From Mesobacillus campisalis (GTDB lineage Bacteria; Bacillota; Bacilli; Bacillales; Cytobacillaceae), in NCBI RefSeq assembly GCF_000986785.1, contig NZ_LAYY01000008.1, positions 62,001 to 126,000 on the forward strand: a stretch of DNA of 64,000 nucleotides, given 5' to 3'. Position 1 is the first letter of the stretch; every line of letters begins with the position of its first letter. Shown here in pieces: positions 55,171 through 62,957 of the stretch. The translations under genes were made by a program, and so were the position numbers. Below the pieces are notes generated by a model, which made no database searches, was not told the DNA's origin, and worked only from the letters and a program-made list of their open reading frames with translations.

Positions 55171-55199
55171 ATTATAAAGTGAAAAAAGCCTTGGTTCAA
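55171..55199 (-). promoter_or_regulatory. Sigma-A promoter of ytoI
   Basis: Minus strand TTGAAC (55199-55194), 17-nt spacer, TATAAT (55176-55171). Confidence 0.8.
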
Positions 55200-55221
55200 A
55201 TTGATTTGACGCAGCCCGAGC

Positions 55222-55467
55222 TTATCTGGCAAGCCCCCGGGTCCGTTCCCTGGCTGGCTTCGCCATTCCTTCCCCTCTCTTTGCCATTTTCCTTTTCGGT
55301 GTATACAGGTATGCAGACAGATTTCCAGCTACTACACAAAAGGCAAGCATCAGCCACGCTGCGGCAAACAAACCGTCACTGCCTGCCGAGAACGACATCC
55401 TCGGCACAGCGAAATAAAGCATGAGTCCACAGAGCAGCAGGTATAAAAGGTATCGATTCTTTTGCAT
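55222..55467 (-). CDS. Small membrane protein of unknown function (81 aa)
   Basis: 81 residues: two membrane segments (YLLYLLLCGLMLYFAVP and FAAAWLMLAFCVVAGNLSAYLY) joined by a short serine/glycine loop, followed by a strongly basic tail (KRKMAKRGEGMAKPARERTR). No family recognised. RBS GGGGAGG, 6 nt before the ATG, supports it as a real gene. It lies between ytoI and ytkL; no terminator was seen before the ytoI promoter. Confidence 0.7.
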   Translation of the reverse strand: MQKNRYLLYLLLCGLMLYFAVPRMSFSAGSDGLFAAAWLMLAFCVVAGNLSAYLYTPKRKMAKRGEGMAKPARERTRGLAR

Positions 55468-55517
55468 TGTTTCCTCCCCATTTAATTAAGGCTTGTTTTA
55501 TTTCTATGCATAAAGCC

Positions 55518-55549
55518 TAAAAAAAAGCCTCTTTCCCCCTGGAAAGAGC
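55518..55549 (-). terminator. Second terminator after ytkL
   Basis: Minus strand GCTCTTTCC / GGAAAGAGGC hairpin followed by TTTTTTTTAGG, tandem with the one at 55551-55588. Confidence 0.8.
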
Positions 55550-55550
55550 A

Positions 55551-55588
55551 AAAAAAACTGCCTCGCGAATACTCGCGGGCAGTTTATG
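55551..55588 (-). terminator. Terminator of ytkL
   Basis: Minus strand AAACTGCC-CGCGAG / CTCGCG-AGGCAGTTT (loop TATT, one unpaired base) followed by TTTTTGC. Confidence 0.9.
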
Positions 55589-55594
55589 TTCCGT

Positions 55595-56272
55595 TTATAA
55601 TTCCAGCTGCTGTCCCGGTTCAAGCAGTACTCCATTCTTTTCTTCAAGAAGGTCCAGGAATTTTTGCGGGTCCTGTTTTATTGGCGGGAATGTGTTAAAG
55701 TGGATCGGCACCACCTGCTTCGCCTTGATGAATTCCGCCGCCACGGCAGCATCCTCAGGCCCCATCGTGAAATTATCCCCGATTGGCAGGAAGGCCAGGT
55801 CAATCCCATGGCGCCCAATCAGCTTCATATCCGAAAACAGGCCAGTATCTCCTGCATGATAAATGGTCTTGCCTTCTGCCATGACAAGGACGCCGGCAGG
55901 CATTCCGCCATAGATGATCTGCTGATCTTCGGTGGCATATCCTGAGCCATGGAAAGCCTGGGTCATTTTTACCTTCCCAAAGTCAAACTCAAATGCGCCT
56001 CCTATATTCATCCCATGCGTGCGGACTCCTTGCCATCCAAGATATGTAGCCAAATCGGCATTGGTAATGACCAGCGCGTCGTTTCTTTTGGCAATTTCTA
56101 CAGTATCACCAACATGGTCATTATGGGCATGCGTCAAAATGATATAGTCCGCTTTGACTTCCTCTGCATTTAAATCAGTCAGGCTGTTTCCGGTAATAAA
56201 AGGATCAATTAAAACTGTTTTTCCTCCCGTCTCCAGCTTCACTACTGAGTGTCCATGATAAGAAACTTTCAA
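55595..56272 (-). CDS. ytkL: UPF0173 metal-dependent hydrolase YtkL
   Basis: 225 residues (B. subtilis YtkL 227) of the metallo-beta-lactamase fold. Metal ligands are visible in [17 protein letters not shown] (HxHxDH, about 61-70), [15 protein letters not shown] and [10 protein letters not shown]. Substrate unknown. Start TTG 56272, 8 nt after AAAGGAG; an ATG two codons upstream is only 2 nt from the RBS. Two terminators follow. Confidence 0.92.
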   Translation of the reverse strand: MKVSYHGHSVVKLETGGKTVLIDPFITGNSLTDLNAEEVKADYIILTHAHNDHVGDTVEIAKRNDALVITNADLATYLGWQGVRTHGMNIGGAFEFDFGKVKMTQAFHGSGYATEDQQIIYGGMPAGVLVMAEGKTIYHAGDTGLFSDMKLIGRHGIDLAFLPIGDNFTMGPEDAAVAAEFIKAKQVVPIHFNTFPPIKQDPQKFLDLLEEKNGVLLEPGQQLEL

Positions 56273-56460
56273 CTTCATCTCTCCTTTGCTTTTAGTCTCC
56301 TTACATACTTCCATAAAAATAGGAAGAACCCTTCTCCTGTATACCCAAATTTTCCACTTCTAAAAGTTTACTTTTCCCGGGCCAGTTGCTACGCTCAGAT
56401 AGAGCGGCAGTAATTGCTGAACAGAAACTCAGGATAATGTGAAGAGCTGGAGGGAAAATA

Positions 56461-57558
56461 ATGAATAACCGCATTAATGCACTAACAGAGTGGATGAAAG
56501 ACCAGGGAATCGGGATGGCTTTTCTCACCTCCCCGGAAAATGTATTTTATTTAAGCGGATTTTTAAGTGATCCGCATGAACGATTGCTCGGAATCGCTGT
56601 ATTCCAGGAAGCCGAGCCTTTTTTGATTTGTCCCGGGATGGAGAAAAATGAGGCAAGAAAGGCAGGCTGGGAGTATGAAATCATTGGCTACAGCGATACA
56701 GACTCCCCATGGGAACTAGTTTCAAGAGCCATCTCTTCAAGGGCAGAAGCTGTACATAAAACAGCGATTGAAAAAGAGCATATGAATGTGGAGCGCTATG
56801 AAGAAATGAAAAAGCTTTTTCCGGCAGCCGAATTTGTCCCGGCCGAAGATAAGCTTAGACAGCTGCGCCTGAAAAAGGATAAAAGCGAGCTTGAAAAAAT
56901 CCGCCAGGCTTGTGAGCTTGCCGACTTTGCCATCCAAACAGGTGTAGAGGAGATCAAAGAAGGGAAAACCGAAATGGAAATCCTGGCTGCCATCGAATAC
57001 GCCCTGAAAAAAAAAGGCGTCCGGGAAATGTCGTTCTCCACCATGGTACTTACCGGCCAAAACGCCGCCTCGCCGCATGGCACTCCTGGCGAAACCAAAA
57101 TTAAAAAAGGCGACCTTGTCCTCTTTGACCTCGGTGTCGTCGTGGACGGCTACTGCTCTGATATTACCCGGACTGTTGCCTGCCATGACATCGGCACCGA
57201 ACAGGAAAAGGTCTATCAGGCTGTCCTTGATGCCCAGCTAAAGGCAATTGAAGCAATAAGGCCCGGAACGCCATGCTCCAAAATTGATCAAACGGCCCGC
57301 AGCCTGATTGCCAAAGCAGGCTATGGAGAATATTTTCCGCACCGCCTTGGCCATGGCCTTGGCATTAGCGTACACGAATTCCCTTCCATCACGGAAACGA
57401 ACCCGCTCCTTATTGAAGAGGGTATGGTCTTTACAGTCGAGCCGGGTATCTATATACCTGGACTTGCAGGAGTCAGAATCGAAGACGATATTGCCGTCAC
57501 CAGGACAGGAATTGAAGTGCTGACAAAGTTTCCGAAAGAATTGCAAATCATTAAATAG
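56461..57558 (+). CDS. M24 family Xaa-Pro dipeptidase
   Basis: 365 residues. N-terminal creatinase-like domain (1-130, MAFLTSPENVFYLSGFLSDPHE) and a pita-bread metallopeptidase domain. Metal ligands: Asp pair in LFDLGVVVDGYCSDITRT (about 222-239), His in HRLGHGLGISVHEFP (about 298), Glu in FTVEPGIYIP and Glu in VRIEDD. It cleaves X-Pro dipeptides. RBS GGAGGG before the ATG. It is divergent from ytkL; the neighbour deoC is separately promoted. Confidence 0.92.
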   Translation: MNNRINALTEWMKDQGIGMAFLTSPENVFYLSGFLSDPHERLLGIAVFQEAEPFLICPGMEKNEARKAGWEYEIIGYSDTDSPWELVSRAISSRAEAVHKTAIEKEHMNVERYEEMKKLFPAAEFVPAEDKLRQLRLKKDKSELEKIRQACELADFAIQTGVEEIKEGKTEMEILAAIEYALKKKGVREMSFSTMVLTGQNAASPHGTPGETKIKKGDLVLFDLGVVVDGYCSDITRTVACHDIGTEQEKVYQAVLDAQLKAIEAIRPGTPCSKIDQTARSLIAKAGYGEYFPHRLGHGLGISVHEFPSITETNPLLIEEGMVFTVEPGIYIPGLAGVRIEDDIAVTRTGIEVLTKFPKELQIIK

Positions 57559-57612
57559 AGGCTATGGCCTCATTGCCCAAGCAGCTTAGGACGGTCGGAC
57601 GAAGAGATTTTA

Positions 57613-57659
57613 CATTTGTTCAAATGGTTCTTTACTTATGTTCACCCACTTGATATATT
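57613..57659 (+). promoter_or_regulatory. deoC promoter with DeoR-like operator arrangement
   Basis: TTTACT (57631-57636), 17-nt spacer, TATATT (57654-57659). Upstream is the palindrome CATTTG-TT-CAAATG (57613-57626), and TGTTCA is repeated directly at 57617-57622 and 57639-57644, the latter between -35 and -10. That geometry (upstream palindrome plus direct repeat of its half between -35 and -10) is described for B. subtilis DeoR. Confidence 0.5.
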
Positions 57660-57704
57660 ATTGAAGTAACTGCTATCACAAGATAAAATGCAGGAGGAAT
57701 AAGC

Positions 57705-58379
57705 ATGACAAATTCACTGGCACAAATGATTGACCATACACTGCTTAAATCAGATGCAACGGAAGCCGATATTGTAAAATTGGCCGAGGAAGCAAAAGAA
57801 CACAAATTTGCCTCTGTCTGTGTTAACCCGGCATGGGTAAAAACAGCTGCAAAAGTTCTTAACGATGTTCCCGAAGTAAAAGTCTGTACTGTCATTGGCT
57901 TCCCTCTGGGCGCATCCGCTTCAGAAGTAAAGGCGTTCGAGACGGAAAACGCCATTAAAAACGGTGCCGGAGAGGTTGATATGGTCATCAATATCGGCGC
58001 TTTGAAAGGAAAGCAATACGATGTTGTTGAAAACGATATCAAGGCAGTTGTGGATGCCGCAAAAGGAAAGGCGTTAACGAAAGTCATCATCGAGACATCC
58101 CTGCTTACCGACGAAGAAAAAGAAACAGCCTGCAAGCTCGCTGTTAAGGCAGGCGCGGATTTCGTTAAAACTTCAACAGGATTCTCGACTGGCGGCGCTA
58201 CTAAAGAAGACATCGCCCTCATGAGGAAAGTCGTCGGTCCATCCATCGGCGTAAAAGCATCCGGCGGAGTCAGAAGCCTGGAAGATGCCCAAACGATGAT
58301 CGAAGCCGGTGCCACGAGAATCGGCGCAAGCTCCGGTGTGGCCATCATGAAAGGACAAGCGTCTAATAGTTCTTATTAA
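57705..58379 (+). CDS. deoC: Deoxyribose-phosphate aldolase
   Basis: A 224-residue class I aldolase splitting 2-deoxyribose-5-phosphate into glyceraldehyde-3-phosphate and acetaldehyde. [29 protein letters not shown] (Asp), VIIETSLL, and Schiff-base Lys in [17 protein letters not shown] (about 152). RBS AGGAGG. Unlike B. subtilis, no nupC or pdp follows; repeat copy 4 and a terminator do. Confidence 0.96.
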   Translation: MTNSLAQMIDHTLLKSDATEADIVKLAEEAKEHKFASVCVNPAWVKTAAKVLNDVPEVKVCTVIGFPLGASASEVKAFETENAIKNGAGEVDMVINIGALKGKQYDVVENDIKAVVDAAKGKALTKVIIETSLLTDEEKETACKLAVKAGADFVKTSTGFSTGGATKEDIALMRKVVGPSIGVKASGGVRSLEDAQTMIEAGATRIGASSGVAIMKGQASNSSY

Positions 58380-58381
58380 AA

Positions 58382-58500
58382 GAAAAGCGGAGCCGACTGC
58401 TCAGCCCTGACAGGCATAAGACGCGCCTGAATAGAGGCGTTCTTTGCCTTCAATTCAGGAGTGGCTTATGACCCGAGGGGCTAGGAGGCGCAGCTGGACA
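58382..58500 (-). repeat. 119-bp dispersed imperfect palindrome, copy 4 (diverged)
   Basis: Begins GAAAAGCGGAGCCGACTGCTC and ends CGCAGCTGGACA. The inner arm reads GCATAAGACGCGCCTGAAT and pairs with ATTCAGGAGTGGCTTATGA. Compared with copies 2 and 3 an A-T pair has become T-A on both arms. It starts 2 nt after the deoC stop. Confidence 0.85.
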
Positions 58501-58502
58501 AA

Positions 58503-58539
58503 GAAAAGCGGAGCCGACTGCTCAGCAGAACAAGCATAA
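58503..58539 (-). repeat. Truncated fifth copy of the dispersed palindrome
   Basis: GAAAAGCGGAGCCGACTGCT, then CAGCAGAACAAGCATAA, repeats the first about 37 nt of copy 4 in tandem and then stops at the terminator. Confidence 0.75.
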
Positions 58540-58576
58540 AAAAGAAGCTCCGGGTAAGCCGGAGCTTCTTTTTTAT
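58539..58576. terminator. Bidirectional terminator between deoC and ppaC
   Basis: AAAAAAGAAGCTCCGG / CCGGAGCTTCTTTTTT with loop GTAAG and T-runs on both sides. Confidence 0.92.
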
Positions 58577-59508
58577 CCTCGTGCAATCAATGTAGTTGTC
58601 AATACAGGAACTACCTGCTTCTTGCGGGAAACAACGCCCCTCAATGTAGCCACATTGTCTTCCAGGCTTACACTGAAAGCTTCCTCAACGGCTCCAGCCT
58701 GGTTTCCAAGTGCCAAAGCGGCAGAATCATTCGTCAGGATATCGGTAATAACCAATAGGAACAAGTCGAGTTCCTTCTCGGTGATGACCCTTGTCAGCGC
58801 ATCTTCAAGCTCTGCCTTGCGAACCAATACATCATTCACATCCACTGTGTTAACCTGGGCGATTTCCACTTTAAAGCTTCCCATGCTGAATTCCTTGGCA
58901 TCAAGTGAAATCAGCTCTTCAATGCTCTTGCTGCTCAGGTCTGCCCCTGCCTTCAGCATGTCAAGGCCGTAGGTTTCCGCCTCGACGCCTGCGATCTCGG
59001 CAAGTTCCTTCGCCGCAGCTATGTCCTGCTCGGTGCAGGTTGGCGATTTAAATAAAAGGGAATCGGAAATAATCGCGGACAGCATAAGGCCTGCCGTTTG
59101 GCGATCGGGCTGCAAATTGTTTTCCTTGAACATTTTATTCAGGATGGTCGCTGTGCATCCTACTGGCTCCACACGGAAATAAAGCGGGTCACTTGTTTCA
59201 AAATTGGCCACACGGTGGTGGTCGATTACTTCAAGAATGCGGACTTTTTCAATGTCATTAGCGCTTTGCTGGCGCTCATTATGGTCAACCAAAATGACAT
59301 TCTGGGTTTGTTCCGCAATGTTTTCAACAAGCCGAGGCTCTTCCGCCTGAAAGTAGTTCAGTGCATAAGCCGTTTCTCCATTGATTTGTCCAAGCCGGAC
59401 AGCCTCCACATTTTCACCTAGCTGTTTCTTTAGGTTGGCATAGGCAAGTGCTGAACAAATTGAATCAGTATCAGGGTTCTTATGCCCAAAAATCAGTACA
59501 TTTTCCAT
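58573..59508 (-). CDS. ppaC: Manganese-dependent inorganic pyrophosphatase (family II)
   Basis: A 311-residue DHH-family enzyme hydrolysing PPi. Metal ligands are in [14 protein letters not shown] (about 7-20), VDHNERQQS and [10 protein letters not shown] (DHH, about 96-98), with the C-terminal substrate clamp SRKKQVVP. Start ATG 59508, after GGAGTG. Monocistronic. Confidence 0.96.
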   Translation of the reverse strand: MENVLIFGHKNPDTDSICSALAYANLKKQLGENVEAVRLGQINGETAYALNYFQAEEPRLVENIAEQTQNVILVDHNERQQSANDIEKVRILEVIDHHRVANFETSDPLYFRVEPVGCTATILNKMFKENNLQPDRQTAGLMLSAIISDSLLFKSPTCTEQDIAAAKELAEIAGVEAETYGLDMLKAGADLSSKSIEELISLDAKEFSMGSFKVEIAQVNTVDVNDVLVRKAELEDALTRVITEKELDLFLLVITDILTNDSAALALGNQAGAVEEAFSVSLEDNVATLRGVVSRKKQVVPVLTTTLIARG

Positions 59509-59619
59509 CAAGACACTCCTCCATATTCACGGCTGCTATGTACCTTCGTGCTGCAGCCAGCTTTCATTCTTCATAAATTATAAATTATCACTAATTATCA
59601 TTTTCCACAATGTCCTCAA

Positions 59620-59653
59620 GCAAAAAAGATTCAGTTTGCACTGAATCTTTTAT
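59620..59653 (-). terminator. Terminator of ald
   Basis: Minus strand AAAGATTCAGT / ACTGAATCTTT (loop GCAA) followed by TTTGC. Confidence 0.9.
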
Positions 59654-59660
59654 ATTGGTG

Positions 59661-60782
59661 TTACACCTGCCCAAGCAAGGTCCTTGCATCGGTATATTGG
59701 AGATTCTGCGCCTCGGCAACAGCTTTGTAAGTGACATGGCCGTTCAGGGTATTGAAGCCTTTTAAAATGGCTTCATTTTCGAGGCCTGCCTGTTTAAAGC
59801 CTTTATTGGCAATCTGGACGGCATATGGAACCGTTACATTTGTCAAGGCAACGGTCGAAGTCCTCGGCACGGCGCCAGGCATATTGGCTACAGCGTAATG
59901 AACAACGCCATGCTTTTCATATGTTGGATTGTCATGTGTCGTAATCCTGTCTGTCGTTTCAAATATTCCGCCCTGGTCAATTGCAATATCGACAACGACG
60001 GAGCCTGGGGTCATTGACTTAATCATTTCTTCGGTCACAAGCCTTGGTGCCCTCGCCCCCGGAATCAGCACCGCACCAATCACCAGGTCTGAATCCTTCA
60101 CAGCCTGTGCAATATTATACGGATTGGACATCAAGGTTGTAATGTCCTTGCCAAAGATATCATCAAGCTGGCGGAGCCGGTCGGGATTCAGGTCAATGAT
60201 GGTTACCTCAGCCCCAAGCCCGACTGCCATCTTCGCTGCATTCGTCCCTGCGACTCCCCCGCCAATGATTGTCACCTTTCCTCTTTGAACTCCGGGAACA
60301 CCTGCCAGAAGAATTCCCTTGCCGCCATGAACTTTCTCCAGGAATTGGGCGCCGATTTGCGCTGCCATCCTTCCTGCCACCTCACTCATTGGCGTCAGAA
60401 GCGGCAGAGCCCCGCTGGGCAGCTGGATGGTCTCATAGGCTAAGCCGACGACCTTTTTATCTGTTAACGCCTTTGTCAAAGCCGGCTCTGGCGCAAGATG
60501 CAAATATGTAAATAAAATCAAGCCTTCTCTAAAATATTGAAATTCCTCAGCCAGCGGTTCTTTTACTTTCATCACCATCTGTGCAGACCAGGCTTCCGCG
60601 GCACTGCCCACAATTTTGGCACCCGCCTGCCCGAAATCTTCATCTGTAAAGCCCGAGCCCGTGCCGGCACCACTTTCAATCAGAACCTCATGGCCAAAGC
60701 GCACAAGATTTACCACTCCCGCTGGTGTCATAGCAACCCGATTCTCGTTGTTTTTAATTTCTCTAGGTACTCCAATACGCAT
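59661..60782 (-). CDS. ald: Alanine dehydrogenase
   Basis: 373 residues. N-terminal signature [20 protein letters not shown] (4-23) with Arg15-type substrate residue, catalytic Lys/His region KVKEPL and YLHLAP, and the NAD fold [18 protein letters not shown]. It interconverts L-alanine with pyruvate and ammonia; in bacilli it is needed for growth on alanine and for sporulation. Start ATG 60782, after AAAGGGG. Own terminator. Confidence 0.96.
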   Translation of the reverse strand: MRIGVPREIKNNENRVAMTPAGVVNLVRFGHEVLIESGAGTGSGFTDEDFGQAGAKIVGSAAEAWSAQMVMKVKEPLAEEFQYFREGLILFTYLHLAPEPALTKALTDKKVVGLAYETIQLPSGALPLLTPMSEVAGRMAAQIGAQFLEKVHGGKGILLAGVPGVQRGKVTIIGGGVAGTNAAKMAVGLGAEVTIIDLNPDRLRQLDDIFGKDITTLMSNPYNIAQAVKDSDLVIGAVLIPGARAPRLVTEEMIKSMTPGSVVVDIAIDQGGIFETTDRITTHDNPTYEKHGVVHYAVANMPGAVPRTSTVALTNVTVPYAVQIANKGFKQAGLENEAILKGFNTLNGHVTYKAVAEAQNLQYTDARTLLGQV

Positions 60783-60841
60783 GTGTATTCCCCTTTGCAA
60801 AAATATAAAAACATGTCGTGCTGGTACTTACAGGATAAAAA

Positions 60842-60862
60842 AAACCTTTATGAAAAGGCTTA
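60842..60862 (-). other. Possible leader hairpin upstream of ald
   Basis: Minus strand AAGCCTTT / AAAGGTTT (loop TCAT) followed directly by TTTTTATCC, about 55 nt before the ald start and downstream of a separate terminator. It could be an attenuator or a relic; weak stem. Confidence 0.35.
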
Positions 60863-60891
60863 TTAATTTTATTTTAGTTGGTAAAATAACG

Positions 60892-60920
60892 AAAAACAAG
60901 CTGGTTTTCCAGCTTGTTTC
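60892..60920 (-). terminator. Terminator of the 49-codon gene
   Basis: Minus strand AACAAGCTGG / CCAGCTTGTT (loop AAAA) followed by TTTCG. Confidence 0.88.
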
Positions 60921-60924
60921 CGTT

Positions 60925-61074
60925 TTAGTCTTTTTTTCGGCCCGGTGCCCTTCTCTGCGCTTCTGCCGGGTCAATCACTCCGCTGTTGTAAGAGTCCATG
61001 ATTTGTCTGCTCGTTTCAGATGCAGCCTGGTCATCAAACTGGAAAGAAAGACGATTCTGTCCACGTTTTTCCAT
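60925..61074 (-). CDS. Small protein of unknown function (49 aa)
   Basis: A 49-codon frame on the minus strand from ATG 61074 to TAA 60925. It starts MEKRGQNRLSFQFDDQ, ends RRAPGRKKD and is highly charged, with no membrane segment. Support: strong RBS AAAGGAGGAG with GGGG spacing before the ATG, a dedicated terminator just after the stop, and amino-acid use typical of a soluble protein. It is divergent from the universal stress protein gene. I do not recognise a family. Confidence 0.75.
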   Translation of the reverse strand: MEKRGQNRLSFQFDDQAASETSRQIMDSYNSGVIDPAEAQRRAPGRKKD

Positions 61075-61180
61075 CCCCACTCCTCCTTTCTGTCCTCCTT
61101 ATTGTTCGCCAGTTTGTAACAGCCATACCGAAATCCTTCAACTTCCTTATTGTATAATTAAGGTAAGGAGGAGATGAACA

Positions 61181-61633
61181 ATGGGACTCAAATATAAGAA
61201 TGTTTTAGTTGCCGTTGACGGATCCAAGGAAGCATCATGGGCTTTCAAAAAAGCCATCGAGGTTGCCAGGAGAAATAACGCAAAGCTTTTCATGACACAC
61301 ATTATCGACTTGCGGACATTTGCCACAGTCGAAGCCTATGACCGGACGATATCCGAGCGAGCCCGGCAATTTGGTGTAGAACTTCTCGAGAACTATAAAA
61401 AGCAGGCACTGGAGTCCGGGGTCACAGATGTAGCCTACGAAATCGACTATGGCTCTCCAAAGGTAAAAATCGCCAAGGATATCGCCAAAAAATTCAACGT
61501 CGACCTCATCATCTGCGGGGCCACTGGAATGAATGCCGTCGAAAGATTCTTTATCGGCAGCGTCTCCGAACACATCACCCGCTATGCACCATGCGATGTG
61601 CTGGTCGTCAGGACCGAAAAAGATACAGATTGA
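61181..61633 (+). CDS. Universal stress protein (UspA family)
   Basis: 150 residues, a single Usp domain. N-terminal beta-strand VLVAVDGSKEASWAFKKA, and the ATP-binding signature G-2X-G-9X-G-S/T in CGATGMNAVERFFIGSVSEHI (about 124-142), ending DVLVVR. The intact motif predicts an ATP-binding UspFG-like form. RBS AAGGAGGAG, 6 nt before the ATG. TATAAT at about 61152 could be a -10; no -35 or sigma-B boxes are evident. Confidence 0.93.
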   Translation: MGLKYKNVLVAVDGSKEASWAFKKAIEVARRNNAKLFMTHIIDLRTFATVEAYDRTISERARQFGVELLENYKKQALESGVTDVAYEIDYGSPKVKIAKDIAKKFNVDLIICGATGMNAVERFFIGSVSEHITRYAPCDVLVVRTEKDTD

Positions 61634-61641
61634 ACCTTTCA

Positions 61642-61671
61642 GGCCTGGCAGCTGGTTGTCAGGCCCTTTGT
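61642..61671 (+). terminator. Probable terminator of the universal stress protein gene
   Basis: GGCCTGGCA / TGTCAGGCC hairpin (6-nt loop, one mismatch), followed by CTTTGTT; short T-tract. Confidence 0.5.
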
Positions 61672-61703
61672 TCCGAAATTTCAATTGAAATGGACGTGAG
61701 TTT

Positions 61704-62618
61704 TTGTTTTTAAATCCCCGCACTGTTTCAGATGAGTTGGAAATTCTACGGCACCTGAACGTCCGCATGACCCTTCCCCCAAAGGAAATCCAATCCCTCA
61801 GCCGGCTGGAAAAAGGCTTCCATGGAGAACTGGTTTTTGACCAGTGGCTCACGAACCTTAAAGTGGAAGTCATCATCCTTAGTGACCTATTGTTTGAGGT
61901 CCAAAAGACCAAATTCCAGATTGACAGCCTGGCGATCACACAAGACAGACTTTATTTATCCGAAGTCAAGAATTTTGAAGGTGACTACTTATACGATGCC
62001 GAAAATGATCGATTCTTTATTTGCTCCGGCAAGGAAATAACCAATCCGCTTCACCAGCTGCAAAGATGTGATACGTTGCTTCGCCAATTGCTCGGAAACC
62101 TGGGTTTCCAGTTCCAAATCGTCTCCCTTTTAGCCTTCGTGAACCCCGAATTCACCCTATACCAACTTCCCCGGGACCTGCCAATTGTTCTGCCCACGCA
62201 ATTGAATGGATTTATAAAAAAAATAAATGGCGCTCCTTCCAATCTACACAGCCGGCGGCACAGGGTACTGGCTGACCAATTACTCTCAAGCATTATAAAA
62301 GAATCCCCCTACCCCAAACTTTTTAAGTATGAGTACGGGCAGCTGCGAAAGGGCATTTATTGTAAGATGTGCAAGTCGTTTAAACTTATTGTGAGGGGGA
62401 GTGTGCTTATATGCAATAAATGCAACTGCCAGGAAAGGATTGATCAAGCTGTAGTGCGCAGCACCTACGAGTACAAGCTTCTATTCCCTACTGAAAAAAT
62501 AACGGCAAAAACTATAAAAGAATGGTGTGCGATTATAGAATCCGACTGGATTATAAGAAGAACACTTAAAGAGACCTTTATGGCAAGAGGAAATGGACAG
62601 TGGACATATTATGAATGA
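61704..62618 (+). CDS. NERD-domain protein with C-terminal zinc ribbon
   Basis: 304 residues. A nuclease-related (NERD) domain covers about 30-150: GFHGELVFDQWL (helix with Glu), FQIDSLAITQDRLYLSEVKNF (the D...E-V-K nuclease-like motif, about 72-92), and a Q-rich helix. A C4 zinc ribbon (CKMCKSF ... LICNKCNCQ, about 219-245) follows, then a helical tail. NERD proteins are thought to process DNA but few are characterised. Start TTG 61704 with only a weak upstream GTGAG. AT content looks higher than the neighbours. Not at this place in B. subtilis. Confidence 0.78.
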   Translation: MFLNPRTVSDELEILRHLNVRMTLPPKEIQSLSRLEKGFHGELVFDQWLTNLKVEVIILSDLLFEVQKTKFQIDSLAITQDRLYLSEVKNFEGDYLYDAENDRFFICSGKEITNPLHQLQRCDTLLRQLLGNLGFQFQIVSLLAFVNPEFTLYQLPRDLPIVLPTQLNGFIKKINGAPSNLHSRRHRVLADQLLSSIIKESPYPKLFKYEYGQLRKGIYCKMCKSFKLIVRGSVLICNKCNCQERIDQAVVRSTYEYKLLFPTEKITAKTIKEWCAIIESDWIIRRTLKETFMARGNGQWTYYE

Positions 62619-62630
62619 AGGTGCTACCTT

Positions 62631-62884
62631 GATTGACGCAAATTCTTTAAGATTCTCGCTCTTTTTTGCGCCAAGAGCTCTGATTAACGCATTTTTTCCA
62701 GGATCCACGCTTCTTTTTGCGCCAAGAGCCTTGATTAACGCAATTCTTCCCGGATTCACGCTTCTTTTTACGCCAAGAACCTTGATTAACGTAATTCCCT
62801 CGGGATTCTGGCTTCTTTTTGCGCCAAGCACCTTGATTAACGTAATTTCTCCAGGATACACGCTTCTTTTTGTGCCAAGCCCCC
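62631..62884. repeat. Tandem array, about 5 units of 51 bp (family A, minus orientation)
   Basis: GCGCCAAG-type starts recur at 62668, 62719, 62770, 62821 and 62872 (exactly 51 bp each). On the minus strand each unit reads TTGCGTTAA, 9-nt loop TCAAGGCTC, TTGGCGCAA, the same hairpin as at 6.7 kb. It accounts for most of the 339-bp gap between the NERD gene and argH. Because 51 is divisible by 3, both strands keep open frames here; these are judged non-coding. Confidence 0.85.
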
Positions 62885-62915
62885 CTGCCTCCACTAGCTT
62901 AATCAAAAATAGAAA

Positions 62916-62944
62916 AACCACGCAGCCCCCAGCTGCGTGGTTCC
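62916..62944 (-). terminator. Terminator of argH
   Basis: Minus strand AACCACGCAGC / GCTGCGTGGTT (loop TGGGG) followed by TTTCTATTT. Confidence 0.9.
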
Positions 62945-62957
62945 CAACAATCTTTTA

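Noticed and set aside
59580-59625. Fur/PerR-like sequence (TGATAAT repeated) upstream of ppaC
   Set aside because: The two TGATAAT units are direct rather than inverted repeats and the region is simply AT-rich; it does not fit a Fur or PerR box.
62481-62921. A minus-strand open frame of 146 codons with a 17-residue repeat (LGAKRSVNPGRIALIKA-like)
   Set aside because: It is the 51-bp array read in frame (51 = 3 x 17). It overlaps the end of the NERD gene, has no RBS, and the sister array at 6.7 kb has a 52-bp step that would break any frame. A plus-strand frame at 62593-63132 is rejected for the same reason.
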